This document shows, piece by piece, positions 48,896 to 60,914 of a stretch of DNA of 64,000 bases (its first letter is position 1; the number at the start of each line of letters is the position of its first letter). A program made the position numbers and the translations under genes. Where the stretch lies: assembly GCA_030268105.1 (NCBI GenBank), contig BSDZ01000045.1:1-64000 (forward strand), given 5' to 3'. This DNA is from Volvox africanus (Eukaryota; Chlorophyta; Chlorophyceae; Chlamydomonadales; Volvocaceae). The notes below the pieces were generated by a model. It worked only from the letters and a program-made list of their open reading frames with translations, did not search any database and was not told where the DNA came from.

Positions 48896-49917
48896 TCTTG
48901 CCGGTTTTACCGCATTTGTATGGAAGAAGCACCAGCAGTATGGGATCATGTACCGTGCTATGACGACTGTGCAAAATCAACACATGTGTGTGTCAACGCA
49001 TCCAGCTGGTGTCGTGGCACGAGCTAGCAGAAGGAAATAGGTGCGGGTCGCTCTTGGCCTGCGGCTGTGACCTTCAATGGGACTCAACCCCACTCTATGA
49101 TGCATTACACCTGCTGATAGCCCGTCCGTGGGTCCCAGGCGCGGGTCCTGCTACCTGAAGGCTAGATGTCCCAATCTAAGCCCTTGACACGGTCCGGTGA
49201 TATGGTGTACAAAAGGTACAGAAAGGTACACTGCTTCCGTTACAAGTTCGTCAGAAGTAGGGAATGAGGACACCAATTGTAAGTAGTCGTTTTCGCTCAA
49301 GAGGTAAGAACGCTTCTAGAGCCAAGTCACAAAATTCACTTGCTCTATCGTCGCTCGTTTACTAATATTAATCCGACTCCAAATGCCGTACACTTGTGGC
49401 GACAGCGTCGAAACATAACATGCAACACAATCAAGATCAAATTACTCTATTAGGTAAACGATACATATCTAAATACAACGGATTAAACTGAAAGGCGCAC
49501 GACACACGTTTGGACACACTTCTGGATACTGCGTTCCTTCCTCCTCCTACAATGTCCTGCTGTACAACCAAAGCGATATAAATGTGAACACTCAATATTT
49601 GACACGTGCAAACGACAGACAAAGGGGTCACGTGCTGGGCAAGCCATGGAAGCTGTGTATGAATTTATGGAGGCTGTGAGTTCAGGCTGTTTATTGTTTG
49701 CAGTCTGCTTTTACTTGCTGCTGATATCAGCCCTTGGCTCGAGCATTCTTGTGTGTGTGTGTGTGTGTTAGTGTGTATATATCTAGACTTGTACAACAGC
49801 GATTGATGTGTGTGCTGTTTCAAGATGTGGGAATGGATAGCAGGGTATGGTGGACCTGTGTGGCCGGCACACTGCTGTGCGGTGGGGCTTGTTGCCCAGC
49901 GTGAGTGAGACATGTGA

Positions 49918-49989
49918 GGGAGTTTGGTCTAGTGGTATGATTCTCGCTTCGGGTGCGAGAGGCCGTGAGTTCGATTATTGCAACTCCCC
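49918..49989 (+). tRNA. tRNA-Pro (CGG), array copy 39
   Basis: Anticodon CGG at 49950-49952; A61. The TG tract of this unit ends in a TTAG interruption shared with copy 45. Confidence 0.8.
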
Positions 49990-51003
49990 TCTTGCCGGTT
50001 TTACCGCATTTGTATGGAAGAAGCACCAGCAGTATGGGATCATGTACCGTGCTATGACGACTGTGCAAAATCAACACATGTGTGTGTCAACGCATCCAGC
50101 TGGTGTCGTGGCACGAGCTAGCAGAAGGAAATAGGTGCGGGTCGCTCTTGGCCTGCGGCTGTGACCTTCAATGGGACTCAACCCCACTCTATGATGCATT
50201 ACACCTGCTGATAGCCCGTCCGTGGGTCCCAGGCGCGGGTCCTGCTACTTGAAGGCTAGATGTCCCAATCTAAGCCCTTGACACGGTCCGGTGATATGGT
50301 GTACAAAAGGTACAGAAAGGTACACTGCTTCCGTTACAAGTTCGTCAGAAGTAGGGAATGAGGACACCAGTTGTAAGTAGTCGTTTTCGCTCAAGAGGTA
50401 AGAACGCTTCTAGAGCCAAGTCACAAAATTCACTTGCTCTATCGTCGCTCGTTTACTAATATTAATCCGACTCCAAATGCCGTACACTTGTGGCGACAGC
50501 GTCGAAACATAACATGCAACACAATCAAGATCAAATTACTCTATTAGATAAACGATACATATCTAAATACAACGGATTAAACTGAAAGGCGCACGACACA
50601 CGTTTGGACGCACTTCTGGATACTGCGTTCCTTCCTCCTCCTACAATGTCCTGCTGTACAACCAAAGCGATATAAATGTGAACACTCAATATTTGACACG
50701 TGCAAACGACAGACAAAGGGGTCACGTGCTGGGGAAGCCATGGAAGCTGTGTATGAATTTATGGAGGCTGTGAGTTCAGGCTGTTTATTGTTTGCAGTCT
50801 GCTTTTACTTGCTGCTGATATCAGCCCTTGGCTCGAGCATTCTTGTGTGTGTGTGAGTGTGTATATATCTAGACTTGTACAACAGCGATTGATGTGTGTG
50901 CTGTTTCAAGATGTGGGAATGGATAGCAGGGTATGGTGGACCTGTGTGGCCGGCACACTGCTGTGCGGTGGGGCTTGTTGCCCAGCGTGAGTGAGACATG
51001 TGA

Positions 51004-51075
51004 GGGAGTTTGGTCTAGTGGTATGATTCTCGCTTCGGGTGCGAGAGGCCGTGAGTTCGATTATTGCAACTCCCC
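51004..51075 (+). tRNA. tRNA-Pro (CGG), array copy 40
   Basis: Anticodon CGG at 51036-51038; A61, same T arm as copy 35. Confidence 0.8.
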
Positions 51076-52089
51076 TCTTGCCGGTTTTACCGCATTTGTA
51101 TGGAAGAAGCACCAGCAGTATGGGATCATGTACCGTGCTATGACGACTGTGCAAAATCAACACATGTGTGTGTCAACGCATCCAGCTGGTGTCGTGGCAC
51201 GAGCTAGCAGAAGGAAATAGGTGCGGGTCGCTCTTGGCCTGCGGCTGTGACCTTCAATGGGACTCAACCCCACTCTATGATGCATTACACCTGCTGATAG
51301 CCCGTCCGTGGGTCCCAGGCGCGGGTCCTGCTACTTGAAGGCTAGATGTCCCAATCTAAGCCCTTGACACGGTCCGGTGATATGGTGTACAAAAGGTACA
51401 GAAAGGTACACTGCTTCCGTTACAAGTTCGTCAGAAGTAGGGAATGAGGACACCAGTTGTAAGTAGTCGTTTTCGCTCAAGAGGTAAGAACGCTTCTAGA
51501 GCCAAGTCACAAAATTCACTTGCTCTATCGTCGCTCGTTTACTAATATTAATCCGACTCCAAATGCCGTACACTTGTGGCGACAGCGTCGAAACATAACA
51601 TGCAACACAATCAAGATCAAATTACTCTATTAGATAAACGATACATATCTAAATACAACGGATTAAACTGAAAGGCGCACGACACACGTTTGGACACACT
51701 TCTGGATACTGCGTTCCTTCCTCCTCCTACAATGTCCTGCTGTACAACCAAAGCGATATAAATGTGAACACTCAATATTTGACACGTGCAAACGACAGAC
51801 AAAGGGGTCACGTGCTGGGCAAGCCATGGAAGCTGTGTATGAATTTATGGAGGCTGTGAGTTCAGGCTGTTTATTGTTTGCAGTCTGCTTTTACTTGCTG
51901 CTGATATCAGCCCTTGGCTCGAGCATTCTTGTGTGTGTGTGAGTGTGTATATATCTAGACTTGTACAACAGCGATTGATGTGTGTGCTGTTTCAAGATGT
52001 GGGAATGGATAGCAGGGTATGGTGGACCTGTGTGGCCGGCACACTGCTGTGCGGTGGGGCTTGTTGCCCAGCGTGAGTGAGACATGTGA

Positions 52090-52161
52090 GGGAGTTTGGT
52101 CTAGTGGTATGATTCTCGCTTCGGGTGCGAGAGGCCGTGAGTTCGATTATTGCAACTCCCC
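52090..52161 (+). tRNA. tRNA-Pro (CGG), array copy 41
   Basis: Anticodon CGG at 52122-52124; A61, same T arm as copy 35. Confidence 0.8.
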
Positions 52162-53175
52162 TCTTGCCGGTTTTACCGCATTTGTATGGAAGAAGCACCA
52201 GCAGTATGGGATCATGTACCGTGCTATGACGACTGTGCAAAATCAACACATGTGTGTGTCAACGCATCCAGCTGGGGTCGTGGCACGAGCTAGCAGAAGG
52301 AAATAGGTGCGGGTCGCTCTTGGCCTGCGGCTGTGACCTTCAATGGGACTCAACCCCACTCTATGATGCATTACACCTGCTGATAGCCCGTCCGTGGGTC
52401 CCAGGCGCGGGTCCTGCTACCTGAAGGCTAGATGTCCCAATCTAAGCCCTTGACACGGTCCGGTGATATGGTGTACAAAAGGTACAGAAAGGTACACTGC
52501 TTCCGTTACAAGTTCGTCAGAAGTAGGGAATGAGGACACCAATTGTAAGTAGTCGTTTTCGCTCAAGAGGTAAGAACGCTTCTAGAGCCAAGTCACAAAA
52601 TTCACTTGCTCTATCATCGCTCGTTTACTAATATTAATCCGACTCCAAATGCCGTACACTTGTGGCGACAGCGTCGAAACATAACATGCAACACAATCAA
52701 GATCAAATTACTCTATTAGATAAACGATACATATCTAAATACAACGGATTAAACTGAAAGGCGCACGACACACGTTTGGACACACTTCTGGATACTGCGT
52801 TCCTTCCTCCTCCTACAATGTCCTGCTGTACAACCAAAGCGATATAAATGTGAACACTCAATATTTGACACGTGCAAACGACAGACAAAGGGGTCACGTG
52901 CTGGGCAAGCCATGGAAGCTGTGTATGAATTTATGGAGGCTGTGAGTTCAGGCTGTTTATTGTTTGCAGTCTGCTTTTACTTGCTGCTGATATCAGCCCT
53001 TGGCTCGAGCATTCTTGTGTGTGTGTGAGTGTGTATATATCTAGACTTGTACAACAGCGATTGATGTGTGTGCTGTTTCAAGATGTGGGAATGGATAGCA
53101 GGGTATGGTGGACCTGTGTGGCCGGCACACTGCTGTGCAGTGGGGCTTGTTGCCCAGCGTGAGTGAGACATGTGA

Positions 53176-53247
53176 GGGAGTTTGGTCTAGTGGTATGATT
53201 CTCGCTTCGGGTGCGAGAGGCCGCGAGTTCGATTATTGCAACTCCCC
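53176..53247 (+). tRNA. tRNA-Pro (CGG), array copy 42
   Basis: Anticodon CGG at 53208-53210; T stem GCGAG/ATTGC, A61. Confidence 0.8.
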
Positions 53248-54269
53248 TCTTGCCGGTTTTACCGCATTTGTATGGAAGAAGCACCAGCAGTATGGGATCA
53301 TGTACCGTGCTATAACGACTGTGCAAAATCAACACATGTGTGTGTCAACGCATCCAGCTGGTGTCGTGGCACGAGCTAGCAGAAGGAAATAGGTGCGGGT
53401 CGCTCTTGGCCTGCGGCTGTGACCTTCAATGGGACTCAACCGCACTCTATGATGCATTACACCTGCTGATAGCCCGTCCGTGGGTCCCAGGCGCGGGTCC
53501 TGCTACCTGAAGGCTAGATGTCCCAATCTAAGCCCTTGACACGGTCCGGTGATATGGTGTACAAAAGGTACAGAAAGGTACACTGCTTCCGTTACAAGTT
53601 CGTCAGAAGTAGGGAATGAGGACACCAATTGTAAGTAGTCGTTTTCGCTCAAGAGGTAAGAACGCTTCTAGAGCCAAGTCACAAAATTCACTTGCTCTAT
53701 CATCGCTCGTTTACTAATATTAATCCGACTCCAAATGCCGTACACTTGTGGCGACAGCGTCGAAACATAACATGCAACACAATCAAGATCAAATTACTCT
53801 ATTAGATAAACGATACATATCTAAATACAACGGATTAAACTGAAAGGCGCACGACACACGTTTGGACACACTTCTGGATACTGCGTTCCTTCCTCCTCCT
53901 ACAATGTCCTGCTGTACAACCAAAGCGATATAAATGTGAACACTCAATATTTGACACGTGCAAACGACAGACAAAGGGGTCACGTGCTGGGCAAGCCATG
54001 GAAGCTGTGTATGAATTTATGGAGGCTGTGAGTTCAGGCTGTTTATTGTTTGCAGTCTGCTTTTACTTGCTGCTGATATCAGCCCTTGGCTCGAGCATTC
54101 TTGTGTGTGTGTGTGTGTGTGAGTGTGTATATATCTAGACTTGTACAACAGCGATTGATGTGTGTGCTGTTTCAAGATGTGGGAATGGATAGCAGGGTAT
54201 GGTGGACCTGTGTGGCCGGCACACTGCTGTGCAGTGGGGCTTGTTGCCCAGCGTGAGTGAGACATGTGA

Positions 54270-54341
54270 GGGAGTTTGGTCTAGTGGTATGATTCTCGCT
54301 TCGGGTGTGAGAGGCCGCGAGTTCGATTTTTGCAACTCCCC
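54270..54341 (+). tRNA. tRNA-Pro (CGG), array copy 43
   Basis: Anticodon CGG at 54302-54304. Anticodon stem 3' strand is GTGAG (G-T wobble). T stem GCGAG/TTTGC, T61. Confidence 0.85.
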
Positions 54342-55363
54342 TCTTGCCGGTTTTACCGCATTTGTATGGAAGAAGCACCAGCAGTATGGGATCATGTACC
54401 GTGCTATAACGACTGTGCAAAATCAACACATGTGTGTGTCAACGCATCCAGCTGGTGTCGTGGCACGAGCTAGCAGAAGGAAATAGGTGCGGGTCGCTCT
54501 TGGCCTGCGGCTGTGACCTTCAATGGGACTCAACCCCACTCTATGATGCATTACACCTGCTGATAGCCCGTCCGTGGGTCCCAGGCGCGGGTCCTGCTAC
54601 CTGAAGGCTAGATGTCCCAATCTAAGCCCTTGACACGGTCCGGTGATATGGTGTACAAAAGGTACAGAAAGGTACACTGCTTCCGTTACAAGTTCGTCAG
54701 AAGTAGGGAATGAGGACACCAATTGTAAGTAGTCGTTTTCGCTCAAGAGGTAAGAACGCTTCTAGAGCCAAGTCACAAAATTCACTTGCTCTATCATCGC
54801 TCGTTTACTAATATTAATCCGACTCCAAATGCCGTACACTTGTGGCGACAGCGTCGAAACATAACATGCAACACAATCAAGATCAAATTACTCTATTAGA
54901 TAAACGATACATATCTAAATACAACGGATTAAACTGAAAGGCGCACGACACACGTTTGGACACACTTCTGGATACTGCGTTCCTTCCTCCTCCTACAATG
55001 TCCTGCTGTACAACCAAAGCGATATAAATGTGAACACTCAATATTTGACACGTGCAAACGACAGACAAAGGGGTCACGTGCTGGGCAAGCCATGGAAGCT
55101 GTGTATGAATTTATGGAGGCTGTGAGTTCAGGCTGTTTATTGTTTGCAGTCTGCTTTTACTTGCTGCTGATATCAGCCCTTGGCTCGAGCATTCTTGTGT
55201 GTGTGTGTGTGTGTGAGTGTGTATATATCTAGACTTGTACAACAGCGATTGATGTGTGTGCTGTTTCAAGATGTGGGAATGGATAGCAGGGTATGGTGGA
55301 CCTGTGTGGCCGGCACACTGCTGTGCAGTGGGGCTTGTTGCCCAGCGTGAGTGAGACATGTGA

Positions 55364-55435
55364 GGGAGTTTGGTCTAGTGGTATGATTCTCGCTTCGGGT
55401 GTGAGAGGCCGCGAGTTCGATTATTGCAACTCCCC
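55364..55435 (+). tRNA. tRNA-Pro (CGG), array copy 44
   Basis: Anticodon CGG at 55396-55398; anticodon-stem wobble as in copy 43; T stem GCGAG/ATTGC, A61. Confidence 0.8.
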
Positions 55436-56457
55436 TCTTGCCGGTTTTACCGCATTTGTATGGAAGAAGCACCAGCAGTATGGGATCATGTACCGTGCTA
55501 TAACGACTGTGCAAAATCAACACATGTGTGTGTCAACGCATCCAGCTGGTGTCGTGGCACGAGCTAGCAGAAGGAAATAGGTGCGGGTCGCTCTTGGCCT
55601 GCGGCTGTGACCTTCAATGGGACTCAACCCCACTCTATGATGCATTACACCTGCTGATAGCCCGTCCGTGGGTCCCAGGCGCGGGTCCTGCTACCTGAAG
55701 GCTAGATGTCCCAATCTAAGCCCTTGACACGGTCCGGTGATATGGTGTACAAAAGGTACAGAAAGGTACACTGCTTCCGTTACAAGTTCGTCAGAAGTAG
55801 GGAATGAGGACACCAATTGTAAGTAGTCGTTTTCGCTCAAGAGGTAAGAACGCTTCTAGAGCCAAGTCACAAAATTCACTTGCTCTATCATCGCTCGTTT
55901 ACTAATATTAATCCGACTCCAAATGCCGTACACTTGTGGCGACAGCGTCGAAACATAACATGCAACACAATCAAGATCAAATTACTCTATTAGATAAACG
56001 ATACATATCTAAATACAACGGATTAAACTGAAAGGCGCACGACACATGTTTGGACACACTTCTGGATACTGCGTTCCTTCCTCCTCCTACAATGTCCTGC
56101 TGTACAACCAAAGCGATATAAATGTGAACACTCAATATTTGACACGTGCAAACGACAGACAAAGGGGTCACGTGCTGGGCAAGCCATGGAAGCTGTGTAT
56201 GAATTTATGGAGGCTGTGAGTTCAGGCTGTTTATTGTTTGCAGTCTGCTTTTACTTGCTGCTGATATCAGCCCTTGGCTCGAGCATTCTTGTGTGTGTGT
56301 GTGTGTGTTAGTGTGTATATATCTAGACTTGTACAACAGCGATTGATGTGTGTGCTGTTTCAAGATGTGGGAATGGATAGCAGGGTATGGTGGACCTGTG
56401 TGGCCGGCACACTGCTGTGCGGTGGGGCTTGTTGCCCAGCGTGAGTGAGACATGTGA

Positions 56458-56529
56458 GGGAGTTTGGTCTAGTGGTATGATTCTCGCTTCGGGTGCGAGA
56501 GGCCGTGAGTTCGATTATTGCAACTCCCC
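56458..56529 (+). tRNA. tRNA-Pro (CGG), array copy 45
   Basis: Anticodon CGG at 56490-56492; A61; same T arm as copy 35. Confidence 0.8.
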
Positions 56530-57543
56530 TCTTGCCGGTTTTACCGCATTTGTATGGAAGAAGCACCAGCAGTATGGGATCATGTACCGTGCTATGACGA
56601 CTGTGCAAAATCAACACATGTGTGTGTCAACGCATCCAGCTGGGGTCGTGGCACGAGCTAGCAGAAGGAAATAGGTGCGGGTCGCTCTTGGCCTGCGGCT
56701 GTGACCTTCAATGGGACTCAACCCCACTCTATGATGCATTACACCTGCTGATAGCCCGTCCGTGGGTCCCAGGCGCGGGTCCTGCTACTTGAAGGCTAGA
56801 TGTCCCAATCTAAGCCCTTGACACGGTCCGGTGATATGGTGTACAAAAGGTACAGAAAGGTACACTGCTTCCGTTACAAGTTCGTCAGAAGTAGGGAATG
56901 AGGACACCAGTTGTAAGTAGTCGTTTTCGCTCAAGAGGTAAGAACGCTTCTAGAGCCAAGTCACAAAATTCACTTGCTCTATCGTCGCTCGTTTACTAAT
57001 ATTAATCCGACTCCAAATGCCGTACACTTGTGGCGACAGCGTCGAAACATAACATGCAACACAATCAAGATCAAATTACTCTATTAGATAAACGATACAT
57101 ATCTAAATACAACGGATTAAACTGAAAGGCGCACGACACACGTTTGGACACACTTCTGGATACTGCGTTCCTTCCTCCTCCTACAATGTCCTGCTGTACA
57201 ACCAAAGCGATATAAATGTGAACACTCAATATTTGACACGTGCAAACGACAGACAAAGGGGTCACGTGCTGGGCAAGCCATGGAAGCTGTGTATGAATTT
57301 ATGGAGGCTGTGAGTTCAGGCTGTTTATTGTTTGCAGTCTGCTTTTACTTGCTGCTGATATCAGCCCTTGGCTCGAGCATTCTTGTGTGTGTGTGAGTGT
57401 GTATATATCTAGACTTGTACAACAGCGATTGATGTGTGTGCTGTTTCAAGATGTGGGAATGGATAGCAGGGTATGGTGGACCTGTGTGGCCGGCACACTG
57501 CTGTGCGGTGGGGCTTGTTGCCCAGCGTGAGTGAGACATGTGA

Positions 57544-57615
57544 GGGAGTTTGGTCTAGTGGTATGATTCTCGCTTCGGGTGCGAGAGGCCGTGAGTTCGA
57601 TTATTGCAACTCCCC
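57544..57615 (+). tRNA. tRNA-Pro (CGG), array copy 46
   Basis: Anticodon CGG at 57576-57578; A61; same T arm as copy 35. Confidence 0.8.
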
Positions 57616-58469
57616 TCTTGCCGGTTTTACCGCATTTGTATGGAAGAAGCACCAGCAGTATGGGATCATGTACCGTGCTATGACGACTGTGCAAAATCAA
57701 CACATGTGTGTGTCAACGCATCCAGCTGGTGTCGTGGCACGAGCTAGCAGAAGGAAATAGGTGCGGGTCGCTCTTGGCCTGCGGCTGTGACCTTCAATGG
57801 GACTCAACCCCACTCTATGATGCATTACACCTGCTGATAGCCCGTCCGTGGGTCCCAGGCGCGGGTCCTGCTACCTGAAGGCTAGATGTCCCAATCTAAG
57901 CCCTTGACACGGTCCGGTGATATGGTGTACAAAAGGTACGGAAAGGTACACTGCTTCCGTTACAAGTTCGTCAGAAGTAGGGAATGAGGACACCAGTTGT
58001 AAGTAGTCATTTTCGCTCAAGAGGTAAGAACGCTTCTAGAGCCAAGTCACAAAGTTCACTTGCTCTATCATCGCTCGTTTACTAATATTAATCCGACTCC
58101 AAATGCCGTACACTTGTGGCGACAGCGTCGAAACATAACATGCAACACAATCAAGATCAAATTACTCTATTAGATAAACGATACACATCTAAATACAACG
58201 GATTAAACTGAAAGGCGCACGACACACTTTTGGACACACTTCTGGATTCTGCGATCCTTCCTCCTCCTACAATGTCCTGCTGTACAACCAAAGCGATATA
58301 AATGTGAACACTCAATATTTGACACGTGCAAACGACAGACAAAGGGGTCACGTGCTGGGCAAGCCATGGAAGCTGTGTATGAATTTATGGAGGCTGTGAG
58401 TTCAGGCTGTTTATTGTTTGCAGTCTGCTTTTACTTGCTGCTGATATCAGCCCTTGGCTCGAGCATTCT

Positions 58470-58502
<33 letters not shown>

Positions 58503-58637
58503 CTAGACTTGTACAACAGCGATTGATGTGTGTGCTGTTTCAAGATGTGGGAATGGATAGCAGGGTATGGTGGACCTGTGTGGCCGGCACACTGCTGTGC
58601 GGTGGGGCTTGTTGCCCAGCGTGAGTGAGACATGTGA

Positions 58638-58709
58638 GGGAGTTTGGTCTAGTGGTATGATTCTCGCTTCGGGTGCGAGAGGCCGCGAGTTCGATTTTTG
58701 CAACTCCCC
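58638..58709 (+). tRNA. tRNA-Pro (CGG), array copy 47
   Basis: Anticodon CGG at 58670-58672; T stem GCGAG/TTTGC, T61. Last complete tRNA before the second retrotransposon. Confidence 0.88.
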
Positions 58710-59091
58710 TCTTGCCGGTTTTACCGCATTTGTATGGAAGAAGCACCAGCAGTATGGGATCATGTACCGTGCTATGACGACTGTGCAAAATCAACACATG
58801 TGTGTGTCAACGCATCCAGCTGGTGTCGTGGCACGAGCTAGCAGAAGGAAATAGGTGCGGGTCGCTCTTGGCCTGCGGCTGTGACCTTCAATGGGACTCA
58901 ACCCCACTCTATGATGCATTACACCTGCTGATAGCCCGTCCGTGGGTCCCAGGCGCGGGTCCTGCTACCTGAAGGCTAGATGTCCCAATCTAAGCCCTTG
59001 ACACGATCCGGTGATATGGTGTACAAAAGGTACGGAAAGGTACACTGCTTCCGTTACAAGTTCGTCAGAAGTAGGGAATGAGGACACCAGT

Positions 59092-59445
59092 TGTAGGAAA
59101 CTACATTTACCTTAGAGAAATAGGCCCAGATAAAGCGGTAGGCAATCATGCAATAAGCATGATGCCTAACCGAAAACTAACTACGAGTAAACTTCGTGAT
59201 TGGCAAAGAAGACTGCCGTACATCTTGGCTAGGTGAGCCAATATTAAAGTCACCCTGGTGAAGGGCTAAGGCCTGACATTTTAGTATTACGCTACTAATT
59301 GTTCGGAGTTCAAGACTCCGCTGTCACCAATTATTCCCAATAGATGTACAATTTCGCGACGCTAACTTACTTGCGAGCTATTTCTAAATCTACAAAAGCT
59401 ACGCTTCCGCACAAATCTAGTAGTATCCTGAAAGGGACTGCTACA
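59092..59445 (+). repeat. 5' LTR of element 2
   Basis: 354 bp from TGTAGG to CTGCTACA. The TGTAG start and CTACA end are inverted repeats, and a primer-binding site begins 2 bp later, which fixes the right border. The left border is ambiguous by a few bases because the target also contains TGTA. It includes an inverted repeat GGCTAGGTGAGCC (59227-59239) and a tRNA T-arm-like hairpin (59304-59320). No partner LTR is available for comparison. Confidence 0.8.
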
Positions 59446-59447
59446 AT

Positions 59448-59465
59448 TGGTAGCGAGGGTCTGAG
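59448..59465 (+). other. Primer-binding site of element 2
   Basis: TGGTAGCGAGGGTCTGAG begins 2 bp after the LTR end. Its first seven bases equal those of initiator-Met-type binding sites, but the rest does not follow the common form, so the donor tRNA is uncertain. Confidence 0.7.
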
Positions 59466-59744
59466 CAACGATCCTCCTCAGGTGAGATAAACTTGCGCAA
59501 TGCCACGCGACACTCCCACCACAACCACAAATCCTCTGCAGCAAAAGCGCGGAAGGAATTCTTACGTTTTAAACGTTAAAATCTCAAGAAAATTTTGCGA
59601 CTAGAGTGTTTAGCCGCCATAGCCGCCAATTGACGACCACATCGGATAAACAGTGAACCTACGGAAACGGTGCCTTCGGCTCCAGTAATTCCCACCAATA
59701 ATTTTAATAGTAATATTCCTATTATCCGCGGGCCCCAGGAACCA
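59466..59744 (+). other. Leader of element 2
   Basis: Stretch between the primer-binding site and the first in-frame ATG of gag. The open frame extends upstream of that ATG to about 59670 without ATG. I see no other gene here. Confidence 0.6.
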
Positions 59745-60914
59745 ATGACGGATGATGGAGATGCCGTGTTACCTCCCAATGGTCTGCCGCAGCGCACACC
59801 AGAACAAACGCGCGCGGCCCAACACGTCGCGGAATCAATGCGCAACACAACCCATAAGCGTGTTGTTGCATTAGAAAGCAAAATTACGCAACTTAAGGAG
59901 TCCTTCGAAAATCAGATGGGTGCCCTCCACGCGGATACGGACCGCACGCGAGCCCTATTAGAACAGATTTTCGAACGCCTTTCGGAGCGTTCACAATCAT
60001 CTGAAGCGGCCGACTCACGCAAAAAAGCGATCCTAGGTATTATTTCCACAATCGCTGGGTCGAGCATCGCAACCCTTTTGCCTAAGGATGCCCTCCAGCA
60101 AACAACGCTGCAAGCCATCCTAGAGAAACACCTAGTTCCGGTGCCAACACTCGAGGAGGTTCAGTCCCTCTGGGTGGAGGCAACCGCACACCTAGCTGGG
60201 GGTAGCGATTGTCAGACAACCGCCCCAAAATCCAGCCGGCCAAGTGAGGTAAGCCCTAATAGACGGGTTCCGCATCCCCCCAAATTTTCTGGGAAGAAGG
60301 ATAGCACCATCACTTGCACCCGGTCCTGGTTCAATGTACTCATGCAATATTTCGACCTGATGAACATGGACCCATTTGAGCACATAGTGTACTTCTTAAC
60401 GGGCAAAGCACAGGTCTGGGCAGCAGATGTCCTAGAGATGCACAAGTCGGGCAAGAAACCCCTCACACGCGAAACCTTAAGGGCGGCATTTCTCCTGCAA
60501 TATGGGGACACGCAACGCAACACTGCCATGGCAGCAAGGGATCGCTTGCACTCTCACGAATACGACATGAAAACTGCTGAAACCGTTGCTGAGTACACAC
60601 AGCGCTTCCATGATGTCCTACGCGAAGCTAAGGACATGGATAAAGCCGACCAGATTAGCTGGTACATCAAAGGCTTAGTTCCAACACTTCGGGGTCGGTG
60701 TGCAACCGACGATGAGGGCAAGGACTGGCAGGATTTAGATAAATGCATCCTATATGCAGTCGGCCAAAAGGTCCGGTGGAGGGCAGGGAAAGATAAGACT
60801 GCCACCGTTGAGCTGAAAGCGGCTACGGTAACCACCCCTAAAACACCCTATTTCCCGATTTCAACAGGGCTGGCAGTCCGTGAGCAAGAAGCCCCGGACC
60901 GACCACACTTCTGA
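59745..60914 (+). CDS. gag: Gag polyprotein of element 2, main part
   Basis: Starts at ATG 59745-59747 (context CCAATGA); the frame is open without ATG from about 59670. Roughly residues 20-85 are rich in charged residues and Leu and look helical (VALESKITQLKESFENQM), perhaps a coiled coil. Residues about 205-330 form the capsid-type domain (FLTGKAQVWA, then TVAEYTQRFHDVL and WYIKGL). The frame ends in TGA at 60912-60914 without a zinc motif. The expected nucleic-acid-binding end lies in the +1 frame (next entry), so either a frameshift mutation or programmed frameshifting separates them. Confidence 0.85.
   Translation: MTDDGDAVLPPNGLPQRTPEQTRAAQHVAESMRNTTHKRVVALESKITQLKESFENQMGALHADTDRTRALLEQIFERLSERSQSSEAADSRKKAILGIISTIAGSSIATLLPKDALQQTTLQAILEKHLVPVPTLEEVQSLWVEATAHLAGGSDCQTTAPKSSRPSEVSPNRRVPHPPKFSGKKDSTITCTRSWFNVLMQYFDLMNMDPFEHIVYFLTGKAQVWAADVLEMHKSGKKPLTRETLRAAFLLQYGDTQRNTAMAARDRLHSHEYDMKTAETVAEYTQRFHDVLREAKDMDKADQISWYIKGLVPTLRGRCATDDEGKDWQDLDKCILYAVGQKVRWRAGKDKTATVELKAATVTTPKTPYFPISTGLAVREQEAPDRPHF

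Larger units (their letters stand above)
44518..59091 (+). repeat. Tandem array of ~1.09 kb tRNA-Pro units, right block (13 full units)
   Basis: This continues the left array. It starts with the 3' part of the interrupted unit 34 (44523-44689), then full units begin at 44690, 45776, 46862, 47948, 49034, 50128, 51214, 52300, 53386, 54480, 55574, 56668 and 57754. A partial unit (58848-59091) is cut by the second LTR element. Unit length is 1086 or 1094 bp, set mainly by the interrupted TG tract. Copies 35-46 share diagnostic bases not seen in the left block: GGTACAGAAAGG instead of GGTACGGAAAGG, CACAAAATTC instead of CACAAAGTTC, and mostly CACACGTTTGG instead of CACACTTTTGG. The last full unit (copy 47) has the left-block state at these sites. 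Confidence 0.97.

Noticed and set aside
1..59091. CRISPR array, rDNA, 5S rRNA or telomeric repeat
   Set aside because: The unit is over 1 kb with no short direct-repeat/spacer pattern, no rRNA sequence I recognise and no short telomere-type motif.
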